DNA of 64,000 nt, from contig OZ023207.1 in assembly GCA_963995525.1 (NCBI GenBank), positions 1,292,001 through 1,356,000 of the forward strand, in the 5' to 3' direction. Every line of letters begins with the position of its first letter. Positions within the stretch are counted from its first letter, which is position 1. Source of the stretch: Escarpia spicata. Lineage: Eukaryota > Annelida > Polychaeta > Sabellida > Siboglinidae. A model generated the notes under the pieces. That model was not told where the DNA came from. It did not search any database and saw only the letters and a list, made by a program, of their open reading frames with translations. Position numbers and translations under genes: made by a program. Shown one piece after another: positions 1 through 10,572 of the stretch.

Positions 1-502
1 GCACTGCACACGTGAAATAAATAATCTGTATATGTCCAGATTCAAACATGAATTTGCAAAAAAATGCATTAGTCACAACATAGTTGAGACAGTTAACAAT
101 AAACCAAGTATTATCATTAATAACATTTACACCCACAGTCTGTATGGTTTTTCAACATACACAACAAACTTTCTTATTTTAAATTATGAATCCTGTTGTC
201 GTATTCATAATTGCTTTATATGTAATTCGTAATACGTATTGAAATGTATACCTAAGTGTCCATATGTACGTCAATTTGTACAAGAGTACATTTAATCTCC
301 TTGTATTATGTATGTATGTTGATACACTGAGTAATTATCAACTGTAAAACAAGGCATATGCATATTGTGACATGAAATTTTGATGTTGATTATATTTATG
401 GGGTGGATCCTGTGCCAGCGATATTGTATATCTTAATGGGAGTCTCCCGACCTTATCTAGTATTCATGTTATTCATTGTGTATATATCGTATATATAGGT
501 CA
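1..502. other. AT-rich intergenic DNA, no gene recognised
   Basis: This stretch is AT-rich and has only short chance open frames, such as one of 66 codons at 32-232 with no recognisable motif. No splice-bounded exon, RNA gene or tandem repeat is evident. The right-hand part, from about 390, may be the 3' untranslated region of the LINE-like tail annotated next, but no coding homology supports that. Confidence 0.6.
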
Positions 503-535
503 AATAAACTGATTCTGAGTCTGAGTCTGAGTCTA
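503..535 (+). repeat. Probable 3' tail of a LINE-like retroelement
   Basis: AATAAA at 503-508 is followed within a few bases by three tandem TCTGAG units (514-531) and a partial fourth. A polyadenylation-like hexamer directly followed by a short 5-8 bp tandem repeat is how several animal non-LTR retrotransposon families end. That family knowledge plus position is the only support, because no reverse transcriptase coding sequence is visible upstream. It could equally be a chance AATAAA beside a small hexanucleotide microsatellite. Confidence 0.35.
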
Positions 536-1463
<928 letters not shown>

Positions 1464-1528
1464 ACATACACACACGCACGCACGCACACACGCACACGCA
1501 CGCACGCACGCACACACAAACACACACC
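1464..1528. repeat. Compound CA/CACG microsatellite
   Basis: About 65 bp of alternating CA and CACG (ACGC) units with irregular interruptions. It follows the possible transposon end at 1461 almost directly. The minus-strand Cys-Val-Arg open frames through it are repeat artefacts. Confidence 0.93.
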
Positions 1529-1900
1529 CTAAGTCTGATTAACATTAGATTTGGTGCACGACTCAACAATTCCATATTTATTTGGAAAGATAGGCTCAAA
1601 ATATTGAATCCTTATTTCTTTATTCTGAAAAAAATATTGTAGTTAACTTGCTATTTAGGTGAAGCCAGGCACGGGCCGCCTAGATCTTCGCTGCTCTACT
1701 CACGTTCAAGGGAGGGTGCAATTGGACGATTATGGAGGTTCCTCGGGGGGGGGGGTCAATTGGAGGTTTCTGGAGAGCGTGAAGGTGGATTTTTGTAATA
1801 CCAAGGTTGGTGTAGTTGAAGGATTGTGGAGAACCTCGGTCAAGGTTTTTTTTCGGGGAACCTCAAGGAAGTACAATTGGATTGATTCAATATGTTTTAC
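1529..1900. other. Intergenic DNA with G11 run and imperfect inverted repeat
   Basis: No gene is recognised. The visible structure is a homopolymer of 11 G at 1745-1755 and an imperfect inverted repeat of roughly 27 bp. Its left arm starts CAATTGGAC at 1719 and reaches GAGGTTCC at 1735-1742. The right arm runs from GGAACCTC (1857-1864) to a CAATTG at 1874-1879. A third CAATTGGAGG copy lies just after the G run. The open frame crossing this region becomes protein-like only after about 1932. Confidence 0.5.
1719..1879. repeat. Imperfect inverted repeat, possible MITE-like remnant
   Basis: The arms share CAATTG-N-AC at the outer end and GAGGTTCC followed by a CG-containing stretch at the inner end, separated by 6-7 unmatched bases. 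The span is about 161 bp. The arrangement could fold into a hairpin or mark a small non-autonomous DNA element, but no target-site duplication is obvious and the match is partly made of low-complexity G-rich sequence. Confidence 0.3.
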
Positions 1901-1928
1901 TATGTGTGTGTGTATGTGCGTGTGTGTG
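1901..1928. repeat. Short imperfect GT repeat
   Basis: A run of TGTGTG units with TATG and TGCG interruptions, immediately before the RTE-like remnant begins. Confidence 0.85.
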
Positions 1929-1931
1929 ACC

Positions 1932-2733
1932 GTAAAAAAACAAATGAAGTATGCAGAAATATGCAAGTCCATCAACAATAAATCAAAGGAGGACATCAGG
2001 ATGTACAAACAAGAGATCATGAGAGAAACGATTACGACACCAACGAGCCTGAAGAAAGCCAGAAGAACACAGGCCCTACGCTGAGACAGACTGAGTACAC
2101 TTCTCAACACGCATGGTAGAGAAATACAAGACCAAGTTATAATAATAGAGCGAATATAGGAATTCTACACTGAGCTATACGACAGTGAACATAAACCATA
2201 ATTCACAACGCCGTGAAGGAGGTACCAGAGATAACACCATGAGAGGTGGAAACAGCCCTAAGAGATATGAAGAATTGGAAGGCATCAGGCAACTACTGTG
2301 TAAACGTTGAAACATTTAAAGCATCAGAAGATACCATCTCGAAGACACTAGCTAAGCTGTATAATAAATACTTATCAGAAAGACGAATACCCATCGCATG
2401 GAAGAACGCAAACATGGAGATAATCTTCAAGAAGTTAAATAAGAAAGAATTAAAGAACTACAGACCAATATGTTTGTTATCAAACATCTACAAATAACTC
2501 ACAAAAATACTACAAATAAACTAGAGAAGACATTCAAAGAAAACCAACCAGGAGAGCAAACAGGACTCAAAAGCAGGTACTCAACGACAGACCACATCCA
2601 CGTCGTAAACCAACTGAAGGAGCAGTGCCGAGATTATAATATTCCGCTCTGCAGCGCATTCGTCGACTACGAGAAGGCTTTCGATTCGGTGCAAACTCAA
2701 GCAATACTGACCTCGCTTCAAGAACAGGGGATA
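1932..2733 (+). pseudogene. Broken RTE-type LINE ORF fragment (linker plus N-terminal reverse transcriptase)
   Basis: Conceptual translation in three successive segments gives a colinear match to the endonuclease-reverse transcriptase polyprotein of RTE-type non-LTR retrotransposons. Recognisable parts are the linker (KYAEICKSINNKSKEDIR; ESLKK-like TSLKKARRTQ), ISKTLAKLYNKYLSERRIP, AWKNANMEIIFKK, LKNYRPICLLSNIYK, RYSTTDHIHVVNQLKEQC and CSAFVDYEKAFDSVQTQA. The last holds RT motif A with the first catalytic aspartate. Breaks seen: stop TGA at 2082, TAG at 2157, TAA at 2199, a frame change near 2200-2213, TGA at 2240, TAA at 2495 and another frame change near 2510-2518. Homology ends at about 2733 (QEQGI). 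The endonuclease domain, the catalytic motif C (xADD) and the rest of RT are absent. The copy is dead, truncated at both ends, and carries no sign of a 3' tail. Confidence 0.9.
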
Positions 2734-3124
2734 TGTATCTTATTTAAAGTAATAAAACCAAATTATACACATACACTTATGTGTATTGGTCTTATAACTT
2801 GAACATTTCAATAGTAACCGTCATGCATTGTCACTGTAATGTTAAAAAGAACAATACTTGATACACGTTCATCAATTTATTGGAATTAACTGGAATTTGG
2901 AAGTTCAAAACAATAAATAATGTAGTAATATATTATATAACAAATGTAATCTGCTTAAAAAGAGAACGGGTATCAAGTATCCCATCCAATTATTATAAAC
3001 TAAAATTAAATACGCAAACAACTCCAATGCGCAAAACAAACACATAATTTAATACTAGAAAATCAAAAAGCAAAGTTGCAATTAGTGTCCATTGATTCCT
3101 TGCGGCACATGACAACTAAAATAT
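2734..3124. other. AT-rich intergenic DNA
   Basis: Strongly AT-rich sequence following the abrupt end of RTE homology. The only structure seen is the 11-bp inverted repeat listed separately. No exon or RNA gene can be supported. Confidence 0.6.
2854..2980. repeat. Perfect 11-bp inverted repeat bracketing AT-rich DNA
   Basis: ATACTTGATAC at 2854-2864 is the exact reverse complement of GTATCAAGTAT at 2970-2980, with 105 bp of AT-rich sequence between. The size (127 bp overall) would fit a tiny non-autonomous DNA element or a solo hairpin. No convincing target-site duplication was seen. Base composition makes a chance match possible. Confidence 0.3.
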
Positions 3125-3140
3125 TTTATTAAAAGGCTGC

Positions 3141-3254
3141 TTAATTATTATTGTCCATAGACTCTTTTCTGCTACATCCACCTGCATTTTTCATCCGGTG
3201 CTGTCTAACTCGATTCCAGTCAAAGGGAGTCTTGGGGTACTTTCGAATGTTCTC
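3141..3254 (-). other. Possible terminal coding exon or gene relic
   Basis: On the minus strand, 37 codons ending in TAA (complement at 3141-3143) read as unusually protein-like sequence: RKYPKTPFDWNRV, then RQHRMKNAGGCSRKES, then a short Asn tail. A CAG lies directly before codon GAG at 3254 and could be a splice acceptor, although the pyrimidine tract before it is poor. The open frame runs back only to a TGA at 3269. An AATAAA on the same strand (3130-3125) sits about 11 nt beyond the stop. The sequence is richer in GC than its surroundings. The family is not recognised, and a chance open frame cannot be excluded. Confidence 0.2.
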
Positions 3255-3896
3255 CTGATGTTGTAGTCAGTGGCAATGTTGCCATTTCATTCATTATGAC
3301 AGCTTCTGGAATATTAACGTACACATATTTAATTTATTCAATGAAGGTACCGCTATGTGTAAAATATTAAACATATTTTATCTCACAATAAGGTCACATA
3401 AAATAATTTTACTTTACTTTTATAAAATAATTCCCGGTTTCTCATCAGCACAAAAATTTTAAAATAGCTTCCACAAAACTTTATTTTGAAATATAATCAT
3501 CGTTTGATTAAATATGCAATAATTCTGCGCAAAAAAGAGAGAACTGAATTTCACACCGAACCAAAGGAATGTGCCTACTTTTAAGAAATACATTCAGTAG
3601 ACATCTTACATTTTTTAAGTTGTTAATTGTGGATGATGAGTTGCTTTTATATCAGGATACACATTTACCCTAAATCGCACCCCCCATTTACATTTTCATA
3701 AAGTTCTGATGAGAACCTGGAACTGTTTGATATAGCCCTAAAGTAAAGCCACATAAATGGCATAAATTGTGTGGGCCATAAACTGACAGAAGGCGCCTAG
3801 TGTAAGCACTTCATCCATCACACAGTTACCCTGTCACACTAACAAACAGGAACACGCAGCACAGGGACAGCATTTGTTGTTGATGAGACACGTTCA
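3255..3896. other. AT-rich intergenic DNA, nothing recognised
   Basis: No open frame with protein-like composition, no RNA gene and no tandem repeat was seen between the possible relic exon and the ATC-rich tract. Confidence 0.55.
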
Positions 3897-3930
3897 TCTT
3901 CATCATATCATCCATCATCATCCATATCCT
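3897..3930. repeat. ATC/GAT-rich microsatellite-like tract
   Basis: Imperfect ATC units (CATCATCATATCATCC and so on). Read on the minus strand this is a GATGATG-type tract lying directly downstream of the open frame annotated at 3954-4121. That is where the simple-repeat tail of a minus-strand non-LTR retrotransposon would be expected. Confidence 0.75.
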
Positions 3931-3953
3931 ATAGGGCGGCCACAATCATGACA

Positions 3954-4121
3954 TCAGGTTATTCTGCCCCAGACTGGTGCCGCTTGCCAGCCGTTCAGAT
4001 CCGCCCTCGGGCGTTCTGGCTGGGTAGAGGAGGACACAACACTGAAACTACGGATAAATCTAACTGTGGATGACATTATGGAGCTGATATCATTCATCGT
4101 CACAACAACATACTTCAGCTT
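3954..4121 (-). pseudogene. Possible C-terminal end of a retroelement ORF, cut by the satellite
   Basis: A minus-strand frame of 55 codons is open from inside the first satellite monomer (stop complement at 4122) to a TGA at 3956-3954. The portion outside the array contains NDISSIMSSTVRFIRSFSVV, then a stretch beginning PERPRADLNGW and ending in VWGRIT before the stop. The block is GC-rich (about 3930-4030) amid AT-rich DNA and is followed by a GATGATG-type tract. Both features fit the last codons and tail of a non-LTR retrotransposon ORF2. The family is not identified. If real, the upstream part of the ORF has been replaced by the array at about 4093. Confidence 0.3.
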
Positions 4122-6026
4122 CTAGTTCTAGTTGTTTCATCGTCACAACAACATACTTCAGCATCTAGTTCTAGTTGTTTCATCGTCACAACAACACACT
4201 TCAGCATCTAGTTCTAGTTGTTTCATCGTCACAACAACATACTTCAGCATCTAGTTCTAGTTGTTTCATCGTCACAACAACATACTTCAGCATCTAGTTC
4301 TAGTTGTTTCATCGTCACAACAACACACTTCAGCATCTAGTTCTAGTTGTTTCATCGTCACAACAACATACTTCAGCATCTAGTTCTAGTTGTTTCACCG
4401 TCGCAACAACACACTTCAGCATCTAGGTCTAGTTGTTTCATTGTCACAACAACATACTTCAGCGTCTTATTCTAGTTATTTCATCGTCTCAACAACACAC
4501 TTCAGCTTCTAGTTCTAGTTGTTTCATCGTCACAACAATATATCTCAGCTTCTAGTTCTAGTTGTTTCATCGTCTCAACAATATACTTCAGCTTCTAGGT
4601 CTAGTTGTTTCATCGTCACAACAACATATTTCAGCTTCTAGTTCTAATTGTTTAATCGTCGTAACAACACACTTCAGCTTCTAGTTCTAGTTGTTTCATC
4701 GTCGCAACAACACACTTCAGCTTCTAGTTCTAGTTGTTTCATCGTCGCAACAACACACTTCAGCTTCTAGGTCTAGTTCTAGTTGTTTCATCGTCGCAAC
4801 AACACACTGCAGCTTCTAGGTATAGTTGTTTCATCGTCGGAACAACACACCTCAGCTTCTAGTTCTAGTTGTTTCATCGTCGCAATAACAAACTTCAGCT
4901 TCTAGTTCTAGTTGATTCATCGTCACAACAATATATCTCAGCTTCTAGTTCTAGTTGTTTCATCGTCACAACAACACACTTCAGCTTCTAGTTCTAGTTG
5001 TTTCATCGTCACAACAACACATTTCAGCTTCTAGTTCTAGTTGTTTCATCGTCACAACAATATATCTCAGCTTTTAGTTCTAGTTGTTTCATCGTCTCAA
5101 CAACATACTTCAGCTTCTAGTTCTAGTTGTTTCATCGTCACAACAACATACTTCAGCATCTAGTTCTAGTTGTTTCATCGTCACAACAACACACTTCAGC
5201 ATCTAGTTCTAGTTGTTTCATCGTCACAACAACATACTTCAGCATCTAGTTCTAGTTGTTTCATCGTCACAACAATATATCTCAGCTTCTAGTTCTAGTT
5301 GTTTCACCGTCGCAACAACACACTTCAGCATCTAGGTCTAGTTGTTTCATTGTCACAACAACATACTTCAGCGTCTTGTTCTAGTTGTTTCATCGTCTCA
5401 ACAACACACTTCAGCTTCTAGTTCTAGTTGTTTCATCGTCACAACAATATATCTCAGCTTCTAGTTCTAGTTGTTTCATCGTCTCAACAATATACTTCAG
5501 CTTCTAGGTCTAGTTGTTTCATCGTCACAACAACATATTTCAGCTTCTAGTTCTAATTGTTTAATCGTCGTAACAACACACATCAGCTTCTAGTTCTAGT
5601 TGTTTCATCGTCGCAACAACACACTTCAGCTTCTAGTTCTAGTTGTTTCATCGTCGCAACAACACACTTCAGCTTCTAGGTCTAGTTCTAGTTGTTTCAT
5701 CGTCGCAACAACACACTGCAGCTTCTAGGTATAGTTGTTTCATCGTCGGAACAACACACCTCAGCTTCTAGTTCTAGTTGTTTCATCGTCGCAATAACAA
5801 ACTTCAGCTTCTAGTTCTAGTTGATTCATCGTCACAACAATATATCTCAGCTTCTAGTTCTAGTTGTTTCATCGTCACAACAACACACTTCAGCTTCTAG
5901 TTCTAGTTGTTTCATCGTCACAACAACACATTTCAGCTTCTAGTTCTAGTTGTTTCATCGTCACAACAATATATCTCAGCTTTTAGTTCTAGTTGTTTCA
6001 TCGTCTCAACAACATACTTCAGCTTC
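4095..6026 (+). repeat. First higher-order cycles of the satellite
   Basis: The first full cycle shows the subtype order used throughout the array. A run of CAGCATC-type units alternates ACATAC and ACACAC. Next come a CACCGTCGC unit (4396), a CATTGTC/CAGCGTC unit, CGTCTC and ATATATC units, TTTAATCGTCGT, several CGTCGC units, the 49-bp unit, CGTCGG, CAATAACAAAC, GATTCATCG, ATATATC and CGTCTC. The cycle then restarts near 5133. The CACCGTCGC mark recurs 909 bp later at 5305, which equals 21 monomers plus 6 bp. Confidence 0.85.
4768..4816 (+). repeat. Example of the 49-bp long monomer subtype
   Basis: This unit starts TAGGTCTAGTTCTAGTTG. It differs from the standard monomer by a 6-bp duplication of the CTAGTT motif and ends with CTGCAGCTTC. 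It is followed at 4817 by the TAGGTATAG subtype. Another 49-bp subtype, starting TATGTCTAGTTC, carries the CATCGCCGC variant. These +6 units recur once or a few times per higher-order cycle and explain why block sizes are not exact multiples of 43. Confidence 0.9.
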
Positions 6027-6066
6027 TAGTTCTAGTTGTTTCATCGTCACAACATATTTCGGCTTC
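6027..6066 (+). repeat. Example of the 40-bp short monomer subtype
   Basis: This unit lacks one of the ACA trinucleotides (CACAACATATTTCGGC instead of CACAACAACATATTTCAGC) and carries the diagnostic CGGC. It is consistently followed by a CTAATTGTTTAATCG unit. The pair is one of the clearest register marks in the array. Confidence 0.9.
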
Positions 6067-7844
6067 TAGTTCTAATTGTTTAATCGTCGCAACAACACAC
6101 TTCAGCTTCTAGTTCTAATTGTTTCATCGTCGCAACAACACACTTCAGCTTCTAGGTCTAGTTCTAGTTGTTTCATCGTCGCAACAACACACTGCAGCTT
6201 CTAGGTATAGTTGTTTCATCGTCGGAACAACACACCTCAGCTTCTAGTTTTAGTTGTTTCATCGTCGCAATAACAAACTTCAGCTTCTAGTTCTAGTTGA
6301 TTCATCGTCACAACAATATATCTCAGCTTCTAGTTCTAGTTGTTTCATCGTCACAACAACACACTTCAGCATCTAGTTCTAGTTGTTTCATCGTCACAAC
6401 AACACATTTCAGCTTCTAGTTCTAGTTGTTTCATCGTCACAACAATATATCTCAGCTTTTAGTTCTAGTTGTTTCATCGTCTCAACAACATACTTCAGCT
6501 TCTAGTTCTAGTTGTTTCATCGTCACAACATATTTCGGCTTCTAGTTCTAATTGTTTAATCGTCGCAACAACACACTTCAGCTTCTAGTTCTAGTTGTTT
6601 CATCGTCGCAACAACATACTTCAGCTTCTAGTTCTAGTTGTTTCATCGTCGCAACAACACACTTCAGCTTCTATGTCTAGTTCTAGTTGTTTCATCGCCG
6701 CAACAACACACTTCAGCTTCTAGTTCTAGTTGTTTCATCGTTGGAACAACACACCTCAGCTTCTAGTTGTAGTTGTTTCATCGTCGCAATAACAAACTTC
6801 AGCTTCTAGTTCTAGTTGATTCATCGTCGCAACAACACACTTCAGCTTCTATTTCTAGTAGTTTCATCGTCAGAACAACACACCTCAGCTTCTAGTTATA
6901 ATTGTTTCATCGTCACAACAACACACTTCAGCTTCTAGTTCTAGTTGTTTCATCGTCACAACAACACATTTCAGCTTCTAGTTCTAGTTGTTTCATCGTC
7001 GCAACAACACACTTCAGCTCCTATTTCTAGTTGTTTCATCGTCGCAACAACACACTTCAGCTTCTAGTTCTAGTTGTTTCGTCGTCACAACAACACACTT
7101 CAGCTTCTAGTTCTAGTTGTTTCATCGTCGCAACAACACACTTCAGCTTCTAGTTCTAGTTGTTTCATCGTCACAACAACACACTTCAGCTTCTAGTTCT
7201 AGTTGTTTCATCGTCACAACAACATACTTCAGCATCTAGTTCTAGTTGTTTCATCGTCACAACAACATACTTCAGCATCTAGTTCTAGTTGTTTCATCGT
7301 CACAACAACACACTTCAGCATCTAGTTCTAGTTGTTTCATCGTCACAACAACATACTTCAGCATCTAGTTCTAGTTGTTTCATCGTCACAACAATATATC
7401 TCAGCTTCTAGTTCTAGTTGTTTCACCGTCGCAACAACACACTTCAGCATCTAGGTCTAGTTTTTTCATTGTCACAACAACATACTTCAGCGTCTTGTTC
7501 TAGTTGTTTCATCGTCTCAACAACACACTTCAGCTTCTAGTTCTAGTTGTTTCATCGTCACAACAATATATCTCAGCTTCTAGTTCTAGTTGTTTCATCG
7601 TCTCAACAACATACTTCAGCTTCTAGGTCTAGTTGTTTCATCGTCACAACAACATATTTCAGCTTCTAGTTCTAATTGTTTAATCGTCGTAACAACACAC
7701 TTCAGCTTCTAGTTCTAGTTGTTTCATCGTCGCAACAACACACTTCAGCTTCTAGTTCTAGTTGTTTCATCGTCGCAACAACACACTTCAGCTTCTAGGT
7801 CTAGTTCTAGTTGTTTCATCGTTGCAACAACACACTGCAGCTTC

Positions 7845-7885
7845 TAGGCTAGTTGTTTCATCGTCGGAACAACACACCTCAGCTT
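7845..7885 (+). repeat. Example of the 41-bp monomer subtype (TAGGCTAG)
   Basis: This is a 2-bp deleted derivative of the TAGGTATAG subtype, carrying CGTCGG. It recurs near 13082, 26745, 58747 and 62475, with a TAGCCTAG form near 13731. It therefore marks one lineage of higher-order blocks. Confidence 0.85.
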
Positions 7886-7888
7886 CTA

Positions 7889-10572
7889 GTTCTAGTTGAT
7901 TCATCGTCACAACAATATATCTCAGCTTCTAGTTCTAGTTGTTTCAACGTCACAACAACACACTTCAGCTTCTAGTTCTAATTGTTTCATCGTTACAACA
8001 ACACATTTCAGCTTCTAGTTCTAGTTGTTTCATCGTCACAACAATATATCTCAGCTTTTAGTTGTAGTTGTTTCATCGTCTCAACAACATACTTCAGCTT
8101 CTATTTCTAGTTGTTTCATCGTCACAACATATTTCGGCTTCTAGTTCTAATTGTTTAATCGTCGCAACAACACACATCAGCTTCTAGTTCTAGTTGTTTC
8201 ATCGTCGCAACAACATACTTCAGCTTCTAGTTCTAGTTGTTTCATCGTCGCAACAACACACTTCAGCTTCTATGTCTAGTTCTAGTTGTTTCATCGCCGC
8301 AACAACACACTTCAGCTTCTAGTTCTAGTTGTTTCATCGTTGGAACAACACACCTCAGCTTCTAGTTGTAGTTGTTTCATCGTCGCAATAACAAACTTCA
8401 GCTTCTAGTTCTAGTTGATTCATCGTCGCAACAACACACTTCAGCATCTAGTTCTAGTTGTTTCATCGTCACAACAACACACTTCAGCATCTAGTTCTAG
8501 TTGTTTCATCGTCACAACAACATACTTCAGCATCTAGTTCTAGTTGTTTCATCGTCACAACAACATACTTCAGCATCTAGTTCTAGTTGTTTCATCGTCA
8601 CAACAACACACTTCAGCATCTAGTTCTAGTTGTTTCATCGTCACAACAAAATACTTCAGCATCTAGTTCTAGTTGTTTCATCGTCACAACAATATATTTC
8701 AGCTTCTAGTTCTAGTTGTTTCACCGTCGCAACAACACACTTCAGCATCTAGGTCTAGTTGTTTCATTGTCACAACAACATACTTCAGCGTCTTGTTCTA
8801 GTTATTTCATCGTCTCAACAACACACTTCAGCTTCTAGTTCTAGTTGTTTCATCGTCACAACAATATATCTCAGCTTCTAGTTCTAGTTGTTTCATCGTC
8901 TCAACAATATACTTCAGCTTCTAGGTCTAGTTGTTTCATCGTCACAACAACATATTTCAGCTTCTAGTTCTAATTGTTTAATCGTCGTAACAACACACTT
9001 CAGCTTCTAGTTCTAGTTGTTTCATCGTCGCAACAACACACTTCAGCTTCTAGTTCTAGTTGTTTCATCGTCGCAACAACACACTTCAGCTTCTAGGTCT
9101 AGTTCTAGTTGTTTCATCGTCGCAACAACACACTGCAGCTTCTAGGTATAGTTGTTTCATCGTCGGAACAACACACCTCAGCTTCTAGTTCTAGTTGTTT
9201 CACCGTCGCAATAACAAACTTCAGCTTCTAGTTCTAGTTGATTCATCGTCACAACAATATATCTCAGCTTCTAGTTCTAGTTGTTTCAACGTCACAACAA
9301 CACACTTCAGCTTCTAGTTCTAATTGTTTCATCGTTACAACAACACATTTCAGCTTCTAGTTCTAGTTGTTTCATCGTCACAACAATATATCTCAGCTTT
9401 TAGTTGTAGTTGTTTCATCGTCTCAACAACATACTTCAGCTTCTATTTCTAGTTGTTTCATCGTCACAACATATTTCGGCTTCTAGTTCTAATTGTTTAA
9501 TCGTCGCAACAACACACATCAGCTTCTAGTTCTAGTTGTTTCATCGTCGCAACAACATACTTCAGCTTCTAGTTCTAGTTGTTTCATCGTCGCAACAACA
9601 CACTTCAGCTTCTATGTCTAGTTCTAGTTGTTTCATCGCCGCAACAACACACTTCAGCTTCTAGTTCTAGTTGTTTCATCGTTGGAACAACACACCTCAG
9701 CTTCTAGTTGTAGTTGTTTCATCGTCGCAATAACAAACTTCAGCTTCTAGTTCTAGTTGATTCATCGTCGCAACAACACACTTCAGCATCTAGTTCTAGT
9801 TGTTTCATCGTCACAACAACACACTTCAGCATCTAGTTCTAGTTGTTTCATCGTCACAACAACATACTTCAGCATCTAGTTCTAGTTGTTTCATCGTCAC
9901 AACAACATACTTCAGCATCTAGTTCTAGTTGTTTCATCGTCACAACAACACACTTCAGCATCTAGTTCTAGTTGTTTCATCGTCACAACAAAATACTTCA
10001 GCATCTAGTTCTAGTTGTTTCATCGTCACAACAATATATTTCAGCTTCTAGTTCTAGTTGTTTCACCGTCGCAACAACACACTTCAGCATCTAGGTCTAG
10101 TTGTTTCATTGTCACAACAACATACTTCAGCGTCTTGTTCTAGTTATTTCATCGTCTCAACAACACACTTCAGCTTCTAGTTCTAGTTGTTTCATCGTCA
10201 CAACAATATATCTCAGCTTCTAGTTCTAGTTGTTTCATCGTCTCAACAATATACTTCAGCTTCTAGGTCTAGTTGTTTCATCGTCACAACAACATATTTC
10301 AGCTTCTAGTTCTAATTGTTTAATCGTCGTAACAACACACTTCAGCTTCTAGTTCTAGTTGTTTCATCGTCGCAACAACACACTTCAGCTTCTAGTTCTA
10401 GTTGTTTCATCGTCGCAACAACACACTTCAGCTTCTAGGTCTAGTTCTAGTTGTTTCATCGTCGCAACAACACACTGCAGCTTCTAGGTATAGTTGTTTC
10501 ATCGTCGGAACAACACACCTCAGCTTCTAGTTCTAGTTGTTTCACCGTCGCAATAACAAACTTCAGCTTCTA
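7889..10572 (+). repeat. Tandem duplication of a 1,342-bp block
   Basis: The blocks at about 7889-9230 and 9231-10572 share rare variants at an exact offset of 1342: CAACAAAATAC (8645/9987), TTATTTCATCG, CAACGTC (7945/9287) and CACCGTCGC (8722/10064). They look essentially identical by eye. Confidence 0.85.

Noticed and set aside
32..232. 66-codon open frame as a gene
   Set aside because: It is AT-driven composition without motif, splice or homology support.
1659..1931. Start of the 141-codon plus-strand frame as a gene
   Set aside because: Only the part after about 1932 resembles RTE protein. The upstream part crosses a G11 run and a GT repeat and looks like a chance extension.
3950..4060. 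tRNA-derived SINE with a B-box-like GTTCAGATCC (about 3992)
   Set aside because: No matching A box at the right distance and no tRNA-like fold was seen. The minus-strand coding reading explains the block better.
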